Below are positions 1 to 10,400 of a DNA stretch of 64,000 nucleotides, piece after piece. The first letter of the stretch is position 1; each line of letters starts with the position of its first letter. The DNA is from Theristus sp. LFF4_11 (Eukaryota; Nematoda; Chromadorea; Monhysterida; Xyalidae). A program made the position numbers and the translations under genes. The stretch is from contig JASANC010003333.1 of the NCBI GenBank assembly GCA_030248135.1, positions 1 to 64,000 on the forward strand, written 5' to 3'. The notes below the pieces were generated by a model. The model saw only the letters and a program-made list of their open reading frames with translations, made no database searches and was not told where the DNA came from.

Positions 1-3000
1 TGTGCGTTTCGCGATGTTCGTTTGCTCCGAGCCATGTGTTTCGCTCGTTTGCGTACTTGCATGTATGTATATATAGTTCATGAATATAAGAATGATAAAC
101 ATTTAGTAGCGCAAAAATGTTTCACCGAACTGTGTTCTTCCGTATGTACTTTGCAGGATAGTTCAAATAGCTGCAGGAAAGGCATTAAAATTTCATGCAC
201 GCAGGCGCTCACGTGGTTCTGTAGTGCTACATCGCCCTCCATGCGCTTGTATACACGCATTTGTACGTGTATTTACATGCATTTATAGCTCATGAGGGCA
301 GCGCGCGAGCGAATGTTATCTACTCGCGAATGCGCGAGTGTAGAATATAAATAAATATTTTATATTCCATGAAGTTTACTTGCGCAAGTACAATATGTAT
401 ACATTATATGCAGCCAGCTGTCTAGCGTTGCTTTTCCACACCAACTGCAGCTGTCAGCCAGCATTAATCTTGCTCGTTTCTGCCGTATCATCTATTATTA
501 GCACACAGCACACTATGTGGTTCAACAGTAAATATATACTCGTAGGGTTCACTAGCCACATTATCATGCTGGTACATACCACAGGTGAAACCGTAAGTAC
601 GACCGTGACCGGTCTTTTTTTGGCGTGGTGCAAACGCATAGTGAAGATGAGCTTGATTAGTCGTGTTTTTGCAAGGTTACAGCAATTTTATAAAACGCTT
701 CCTGTTCTACCAGCCTTCAGAAGTTACCCATGTCAGATTGTTGTCATGTTAAAACTGTCATGTCGTCAGCTGGAAAATTTGTAGACCGTATTTTTTAAAC
801 AAACTGGCATAACCGAGCGACAAAGTTACATCGTTACGCTCTTAGAGGTAAACCTTGGTGGCTTAGTTCACATATCCCTTCAAAAGCATCATAATATTCA
901 TCTTTTGCAAAACAGCTGAGCCATTGCTCAAAGTACATGGAGCATACGGTAGCAATTTATGCACTATATGTTCTGTAACCGTGGATAATAATAATAATAA
1001 TATGACCAACTTAATGCCGTGTAAGTAGGCATAAAGCGTGATGGATAACGCATTTACGGAAAAGAAAGCCCTGCCACATACGGTGTCTCGCATGTACGCA
1101 AGTGGCATTTTATGCGTGCAGAGCCGATATACTGATTCTTTTGTACATACCTACTACGCAACTTGCGCATGTGGTTATGCGCTCGCATGTGCGTAGCGAT
1201 TACGGACAGCTGATGTTTATAAATTGCCATTCCCATTCAGTTCTCCGTCTGTGCGCGCGATCGTGCATGTTCCGGCCCCGTGTTGAGTTGTGCACCTGCG
1301 ACATTAATACGAAACTAGAGTAGGCAAAATATACCTTAATACACTCGGCTCCGCACACACACACACATCCTTATTCGCATGGTTTTCTGTTGATATCATG
1401 TACAGTCTGGTTGAAGCTGGCTGCGACATGTGTGAGCGCATATTATTTTTCTGTTCACTTGTATCAGAATACATGTAATAATGACACAGCTAATAATTTT
1501 AATAATGTGCCACATGCATGCGCACCATTGCGCGAATTACTATCTTCTAGTTACAGATATAACACAGTCGGAGATACGGACATATGTGCAGTGTGCATAT
1601 ATTGTACGTGCACGTAACTTGTGCCACATAACTTAGTGCGTATGTACATTGAATGTATATTAGATTGAAGCGGTATTGTAAGAATGTCCATATGTGACCA
1701 TGAACAAAGTGAAAACCGCGGTGCTTCGATGGCTGGTTTCAAGTCCATGCAAACATGTATACACAAGCTGCATATTTGAAAACTGCATTATTATTATTTT
1801 GCCAATAAACACAAACTTATTATCATGGGTCGCAGAAGTGTTGAAGTGCAAGAGCGCATTACTATTAGTTCTGATATAATTTAGTGACGCGGGTTTTTAG
1901 GGATGTGTATTTGTATCTCTACGTCTGCAGTTCGTTTAATGGAGCTGAAACTTTGTTGTTTTGTTGCAATTTTTGACACAGATTTAGTCACAAAATACAA
2001 AAAAAAAACATGTAAGAAAACTCCGTCAGTGCTTACTAATCATGTTCATACCACTCGCGACTTGCAGTTTTCCTTTCACTTTATTAACCGCATTATCTGT
2101 TGAATTATAAATCCATGCAGCAATAGACGCTCAAGTTTTCACAAGTTGCATCAATTTGCACGTGTATTGAACGAAAAACATGTCTGCATCTTTGCTGTGA
2201 GCTATGTTTCCTGAAAATATGTGCATGCTCTTATGTTTTGCCTAGAAAAGCTTGGCGACGTGTTTTTGATTCGTCGTTTTAATACATGTACTGCATAATC
2301 CATATTGAAACCTAAAGTTCTTTCGTCATTGCAGCCATATATCATTATGCTGGCAATTTCTCATTATAATTAAAAATATTTATCTCTTGTCAGCCAGGCA
2401 AAAGCCGCGCCGGAAATTACAACGTGCATTCTTATGCACTTTATTCAGCTTGGAGTTTTTGTTACAAAGACCATTCTCTGGAGATGTCGTCTCAAGTTCA
2501 GTGTGATTCTTAAGAGTATCTACCGAAGAGAAAGTAATCGTTTGTACTGAAGGACAGTAAATCAGATGACAATTCGTGATCGTCTTGGGTGCTCATTACA
2601 TTTGTGTACTGTAGTTCCGACTACATGTACACACATTGTACCTACCCTACGTAGTTTTGGTTCACCCCGTTCTTCAGAAGTGAATGCAACGTACCAATTT
2701 TGGACAGGTTCGGTTTTTTAAATTTTTAAATTGACAACGTTGCCATAAAATTATTTGAGTACGTTTTTTTGCTGCAGAATATGTATTGTGTATTATGTAT
2801 CGTAACAGCTCAGATTCAAAACCTACTTTTAGTACACGTTCTTACATTGATTGTGCATTTCTGTGCGTGTGTGTCTCTGTGTGTGTTGTTAATTACTGAG
2901 ATGATTAAATTCATTCGTTGCTTTGCGTCGTGCAAATTGCACACTATAGCATGGCTTCCGGGTTTTATTTGTGTGAACTAGGTTGTTGCGTGCATGTACG

Positions 3001-3421
3001 GTACATACACTGGCTAGAATCTTCGAAACTTTCATGCTGACTCAGGATGAAACTTTATTAGTCTTCTCGCACCATCCCCGTTGAAAATAATGCGCAGAAA
3101 ATAATAATAACTGTACTTTTAATAATGCCATGTGGTTTTCTGTCATACATGCTCACGCTTTAGCTATCAAATATATGCCTGTCAGCGGCACAAATGACAC
3201 GAAACACTTGCGGACACAATAAATATAAAAATTATTTCCAACTTTCATTCTGATATGATCGAGGAAAATATGGAGGTTACTGTTATGCAACACCACATGA
3301 ACTGATACTCTGATACTTTCGAGAAGCAATCGTCTCAAACAAGCATCAAACGTGCAGTTTTTACGGCCAACTAATAATGAGCAATATAAGAAACAAATCC
3401 GTAACTGTTAAAGCGAGGCGA
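1..3421. other. Intergenic or upstream region with no gene seen
   Basis: No open frame here shows coding-like codon use, a recognisable domain or consistent splice signals. The sequence is AT-rich with short CA runs (for example near 1355-1368) and scattered poly-T. The last few hundred bases (about 3.4-3.6 kb) are probably the promoter and 5' UTR of the POU gene that starts at 3622, but I see no clear TATA box. Confidence 0.5.
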
Positions 3422-3621
3422 CGCCGCTAGTGTTTGTTCAATAATTCCACAGTCTCTACAACTTCATAATTGCTATGCTGTTTTAGAGTTGCAGAGTTTC
3501 TTAATGGCACCACTGTCCACATTGTACATTTCGCTTTCGGTTTCGAGGACGAAATTGACCGCCGTATATTTCTCGGACTGTTAAGAAGAAAAACGCGGGA
3601 TAGCCCGATCAAGCGGCCACC

Positions 3622-4344
3622 ATGAGCACCACGTCAAACCATGATAGCGCCAACGGTGATTCGTCGGTTGAGCAACCGCCGAAGCCAATTCCAACGACCA
3701 ACCACAGTGACAACAACACGAACTCCCCACCAATCGGCAACGCGGGCGGCGGTCTTTTCGAGCGGTCACCGCCCGCGCAACACCAATTGACCGCCTATTA
3801 TCGAGCGTTGGCCGCAATGCGAATGGCGACCGTCAATTCGGCCGTTAATGGCGATCATCTGAACAAGAAAGCCACCGGTAAAGCGGTTGTTGATGTTGTT
3901 CTGTTTTTTGCTGACTTCGACCAGGACTTAGTGCCGGTTACGGTGTTCCGACTTTCAGACTTGTCCATTTTGAGCCCGTCGAATGCGGCCACCGACCCGC
4001 TGATGCGGTTCTGCCGATCTAAACTCGCACTGTTTGGCAGTGGTGGTAAGTTGAAGTGTTGAACTTATGCTTTGAATCATGATCGATTAAAAGTTATGCG
4101 GTATCGGGTGATGTCAGGATTCAGGAAGTTGGTTGTGAATTGCCATTCTGTCATGTACACAATCTAAACGGTCGCGTACGAAAAAAATGCAAAAAAATCT
4201 GCAAAAATTACGCGCGAAATTCGCCGAAATATTGTTTCAAATCGCCAGTCGAGCATGTTGCGTTTTTTTTGTTATCAGCAGTTACCAGACACGCGTGTGC
4301 GAGTAAACGAGTGACTCTCTGCATCCGTGTTTGTGTCTGGCCTA

Positions 4345-4435
<91 letters not shown>

Positions 4436-7400
4436 GCGGCTCATGATTGAGCGCGCTAATAGAAAAATTGCGTTTTCTCTTCCACATGACGCTGAATGAT
4501 CGCGAAAAAGCGAGCGAGCGAGCGCAGAGAAAGAGAGAAACGGAGAAGAGGAGACGGAATATAAATAATAAAGAGCTCGACTGAACGGCGATATATGCGC
4601 GCGTGTGCGCACAATTTATTCGCACACAACATGTTCTTCGTAAATAACTTCGGACGCACACACACACGCACACATTTTCAAACCGAACGAGCAAAGCCAG
4701 GCAAGCAAGAGTAAAGATAAGCAGAGAGTCGACGACGACGTCGTCGTCGTCGTCGACGCGCCGTACGTACATGCGTATGCATTTTTATGTGCGCTCTCGC
4801 AAATGTATTTATGCGCCGCGCGCGCGTTTCCTCGTCTCGTCTAATGTGCTCCAACATGCTCATCTACTCATGTGCCTCTATGATGGTTATGATGATGAGG
4901 CTGCTCGGCGCTAAATAATGCCCATTCAATTCCTGCATTTTACATGTACATTTCACGTACATGTGCATAGCATTCTCAAATGTGTTCTCGCTCGTTTTCA
5001 TTCGCGCATCACTTTCGCAACAACAACAACAACAACAGCAATAAGTCTTGTTTTTTACCTAATATTCTGCTTGTCTCTGTGTGCATTTTCAGGCAATTCC
5101 GAATGAAAAAAAACGCTGCAGAAAATTATTTATTACCAGTTAAACGTGGATTCGAACAGTATGCATGAACGAGCGCATTAGATTGAGTTTTCCAACTGAA
5201 AATGTTGTTCGGCAACTTTGTCGAGAAACGGTTTGCGTATAGTCTTGGAAGACGGAAGATTGCAACAATTGTAATTTGAGAAAAGAAACAGCGGCAGTTT
5301 CATGTGTCATATAGTGCCATTTGTTCTGTGTGAAAGGACTCACTGCATGCATGCATTCATGTACAGTCGAACTCTAAATTATAGGAAATCAGCCGATTGG
5401 TTGGTGGCCACGTGATGCGTGCTTTCTGTGCAAACCAAACTCCGCCCCTGCAGCAATTTCTGCACAGAAATCATGCATCACGTGACGACCAACGACGACG
5501 CTGATTCCCGATAATTTAGAGGTTCGACTGTATTTATTTAGTATTCGAAAGAAAACCGCCCATAATGGCAGCAGCATATGAGCCATTTTTATGTTCTATC
5601 AGAAAGTGGTTCTAGTTCTTGTTCAGCCTGTACGAAACATGTACATGTAAATATGCATTCTACAACAGTTCACAAAAGACTACAAGATGCATAAACCATG
5701 CGAAAAATGAAGTAACAACACACAAGTTTTACACCATCAAAACAGTTGAATGGCGCCGCCATTATTTTGCAGTCAGTATAAAATACTGGCCCAATTGATG
5801 TTCTGTATCGAAAACGAACTGGATCCGAAACTTTCCGTTTATAATGTTAATAACTTCGGTCGGTTCGACTAGGAAAAGCCGGCGATACACGATAATCGAG
5901 GCATTGCTCTGGCATAAATACACGTGCAGGGACACTGAAAAGTACAGCTCATTATTCACTCTCATATATGGTTATGACCGCGCACGAACATTATAACTTG
6001 CTCCATATATTGCGCGTCTGTGTTTCATACGTGAAATGAACTTTTTCTTTGCGAAGAAAAAGTTATTTATGTTTGCGATTTCGAAAACTTCATTATATTT
6101 CGAAAACTCCACTATTACACGCGTATCGATATAATCCACCAGAGAGGCACATTTTGCGTTTATATGTGACTATTTTTCTTGAACGATTTTTTGTTTGATA
6201 AATTGTCGGAAAGTGGCTTTTTTTCAAAAGAACTGTTCTGCCGCTGTATGTTAGGCGGCATTAAATCTGGTGTTTTTTCACACATTTGATGTGGTGGCGC
6301 ATTTGTAACTCTTATAGTAGCTCAGATAGTACTAAAACGTCAAAATCTTTTGTGAATCCAACCTCGAGTTTCAAATAAAGACAAAGTATTACTTGCTTCG
6401 TTAAGATTATCGGTATTTTTGAGGGGGGGTTGAGGTTTTTGGGGGTGTGGGGAAGGGGAGAGGGGGGGGGGGGTGGGGGGGGGGGGGGGGGGGGTTTTAA
6501 ATGTTTGTGTATGTGGGTTTTGGTGTTTGTAGGGTGGGAGATTATCTACGTGTATGTAGGTAGATGCGCACACAAAACATCTAATGCGTACATTTATGCA
6601 TACATGTACAGATCGTAAAAACAATTCGTAGCAGGTACATATTCATATACCGATAAATACTATCTCCTTTTTATATCATAATATTTTAACCAAGACACAT
6701 CTACCAGAGAGAGACAATAAACATTTATAGCCATTATATGCCGTTTATTACGTAACCACAGCTACATATGTACATTGTATGTAGCATAGATATAGCAAAT
6801 AAAGTTTAGATAGTAGAATATTTATATTAGAAAAGCGTTCGCTTTCGATCTCATCTGAAACCGCGCATAAGACACCGACGTTTAATTTCCCGTCCATCTC
6901 TAAAACGAACGTCTTATTGCGAGAGTTCGAAGTGAAAGCAATGGCTAAATAGGTCAATGTAAAGCATATAGTTTTGTTTCTCCGTCCGAAACTTTATGCA
7001 GATATGCACGTTTCTTTTTTGATGTCTCCCTTGCGTCGTTTCATAATTTCACAAAGCGATTATCTATTTGATTATTATCGCAGATACATGTAAGCAGTAG
7101 ATAATAATTTCGGTGCAACAGTAAGTAGGCGAACGTCAATATTAATGAAGGTTATCCATCTAGGACACGAAGTATTGTATGTATGTACGTTCGTCTTCGC
7201 CTGTGTGAACACTTTGCTTGTAAGCTCGTGGCGTCGTCCATCATAAACTGGCACGATTAACGGTGATGGGAATTCTCAAAAACGCAAAACTCGACGCCCA
7301 AAGCTTCGCCGTGCGCTCATTCTCGGATCACATTATTAACGTTTTGCATGCAAGATTCTACTTACGCTGTTGATGCTGCATAACGCACACATTTTCATGT

Positions 7401-10400
7401 ATACATGCGCATACAATATACATATACCGTACCACCTGCTGCAGTATGCGCGTATGTTAATGACAAGTCTGCGTGCGCGCTGTGTGTTAATCATAAAAGT
7501 GTGTATTATGTCTGTGGGCTTTTATTGCGAAAGCTGCTAACATTCGCGCTCTATTCTCTGGCGAGTTTTATAGACGATGACTGGACTGACGCGCACTCAG
7601 TGGGAAGAACGCGCAAAACCAAAGCCGCAAAAAAGTACTCAAACATGTAGAGCTGGTTTAATTGAGCTTTTTTTGCAATCGTGGACTTTCTATGTTTAGG
7701 CGTGAGCACTGTTTCATTAGATAAAGTGAAACCGTTTTAGCGCCTGTTGAACTGACAGAACTCAATTCATGTAATTGTGGGAAGGGAACTGTGCGTTGAT
7801 GATCTTGACTTTTTCTGCCTGTTATAAATTTATATGCGCTTCAGTGCCATGCAACATGCTGCTAATCTGCGATTATAAATTACGAATTCATGACCGATAT
7901 ATCGACGCAAAGAGTCCAGGCTGCGATCGGCGTTTTTGATTAGTATTAGTCACACACTGCGGATTTCGCAGCGCGGTTCTTGTTGTAAATTAACAAGAAA
8001 AACAAATTATCTTTCTGCTTATTTTGCCCTGGTGTACTCCAGAGTCCAGACACAGCAGTCGCCTTCAAATTAGGTAATTTGACTCGCCAAGTTACGGTCG
8101 TTGATTGTGGGATTGTTGTCAACATACACGAGATAAATATAATAATTGAAGTTTGTTTTGATTTCATTGTGCGCAGCAAGTGCAGTGTGACAAGACCGGC
8201 CGACAAGACTTTTACCAGATTTACTTTCTTTGTGAGTTTGTGAAAGACATTCGTCGATTTGGGGTGAAAGAATGTGAAAGGTTTGATACGCTTTTCTTGC
8301 AGTTTTCTCGGAGTTCCTGCGGTTTCGCGAAATAAAATGAAAATGAAAATGAAATGAATTTCTGAATTCTATCTAGACGAACAACCGACGATGGTGAATC
8401 ATTCCGAGGCGACCGGCGCATTTCGCTCGGTCGAGCCGAGCCATCGGATCAGCACGACGAACACGGACGCGCCGACGCCGCCGGCCATGGTGGTGAGCCT
8501 TGGGAGAACCGTTCAGAGTCAAGCGCGCTCTGAGAGCACTGCCTCACTTGGCCTTCGTTGAGCTACTATTGTGGATTTATTCAAAAGTGTCCGGACTAAA
8601 ATGACGTCATTTGCTTTAAAAACGCCCGTTTGTCAAAGTACAGGCACTAAAATGTCAGTTTGATGTGACTGGTTCGACATTCACCATTTGTTTACGGGAA
8701 GAAACCGGCTAAACGGAAAGTCTGGTTTGCTGTATACGGCAAGCGCATGTTTGGGCTGCACATGACGTCATTTCAGTGGGACACGTTTAAAAAAATAGGT
8801 CATAGATATATTGTGCTCTCAAGCTTTGTCCCGGTGCGCTCTAGGGATCGAGCCCCGCCGAGCGGTGTACATATATGGGCATTTGATAGATATAGAAACT
8901 CGATGCCGGTGCACTTTTAAGGCTCAGCCGTGGTTATATACAAGACATTGCCAAAATGAATGTTCGTTCCGTGTGATAAGATCATGAGTGTTCTTTTTGT
9001 TGTTCATTTGTGTTCTTCGGTTTGGTTTGCATATTTTCGCAACAATCGTACATAGGTTGGCCTGAGCAGCGAACAGACGCGACGTCCTTCGACGACCGCG
9101 CCCACCGCCACCGTGCCGTCGGGCGTCGTCGCGAATCAGACGCCGATTCCGACCGCAGCCGCGCCGCCGCATCCGCAGCTGCTGATCTACGCGTCCGATG
9201 GGAACGGTGACTTTTTTTTTCAAATTTACATGGATGTTTTTAGAGAATGATTTTAAAATTTTGATATTGTTTTTATTTGCAGTCTGTTTCCATGTCATAT
9301 GCAATCAGCTGATCGGCTGATGATCACGTGATTGATGCTCTCGTGTACGGGCACTGACTCCGCCTGCACAGAGTGCACGCACCATCACGTCTGCAACAGC
9401 CAATCAGCTGATTGTATATGATATAGAAGTAAATTATAATTTTTTAGATTTTCTTTGCTTTTTCATCTAAATTGCCAGTATTTCCGTTTCAGGACAAACC
9501 CCACCAAAGATGTTCGCGTGTCGCCTCGAGTGCTCGTTAACACACGGTCAACAGATCTACGTGCTCGTGCCCGGCGGGCAGGTGCTCTGTACGACGCTCG
9601 TTCAGGTTCAGTCACGTGAGTCAGCACCCACAGCATTTGGTTTTGTTTCAAGATGAGACTGTGTTGGACATGAGGGATCTATCTACAGTCGGACTCTGAA
9701 TTATAAGGATCATCAGCTGATTGGTTGGTGATCACGTGCACGCATGCATTCTATGGGGCGGAGTTCATGACGTGACCACCAACCAATCAGCTGATTCCCT
9801 ATAATTTTAGAGTTCGACTGTACCCTGACGTCCGTAGTCCCGTTTCAGCGTACGACGCCGCCGTGGCGAACGGCAACGCCGCCGACCACCCGACGGTCGC
9901 CGCCTCCAACTCCGCCCTCTTGAACGGCTGCACGCCGAGCAGTCTGCTGTTGTCACCATTGTTGGCGAAAATGCTATACGCCGCCTCCAATAGCCACGGC
10001 TCCGCCTCTCAGCAGCAACCGGCGCAGCACAATAACAACACCGCGAGCTCGATGTTGTCACCAGCCGGCGGCAGTCGAATGGTGCCGCCACCGATTGGCG
10101 CGATTGGTGGCAACGTGACGTCGTCCTGTAACCTGAGCGCACAGTTGCACCAGTTGGCCGCCTCGACATCGGCCACTGATTCGGGCTCGTTTGCGATCTA
10201 CCAAAACAACAATGCAATCACCAGGAATTGTAGTGGCAGTGAACAGCGCCAGTCGACCGCAACCGGCGGCAACGGTTTTCTGTCGGCCGCCAACGGCCAG
10301 CCGCTGTTGACGGCGAATCGCCGCGGCAGCATCGTCGCTGGAACGCTGGTGGATGATGAATCGGTGATCACCGCTGTGCAGGATGTCGTGGTGAGTGGTT

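Larger units (their letters stand above)
4046..8376 (+). other. Intron 1 of the POU6-like gene (4.3 kb)
   Basis: It begins with GTAAGT and ends with CTATCTAG. No further coding exon was recognised inside. It contains a 92-bp TTG repeat (4345-4436), a palindromic GAC/GTC run near 4730-4757, a palindromic MITE (5362-5532) and a long G-tract (6462-6494). The remainder is AT-rich sequence without recognised features. Confidence 0.6.

Noticed and set aside
4275..4772. 165-aa minus-strand frame with poly-Q
   Set aside because: The glutamine run is the TTG microsatellite read backwards. The flanks have no domain and no coding composition, and it lies within a POU intron.
9807..10217. 136-aa Arg-rich minus-strand frame opposite POU exon 5
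   Set aside because: It is a reverse-strand shadow of a GC-rich coding exon whose plus-strand frame is continuous with its neighbours.
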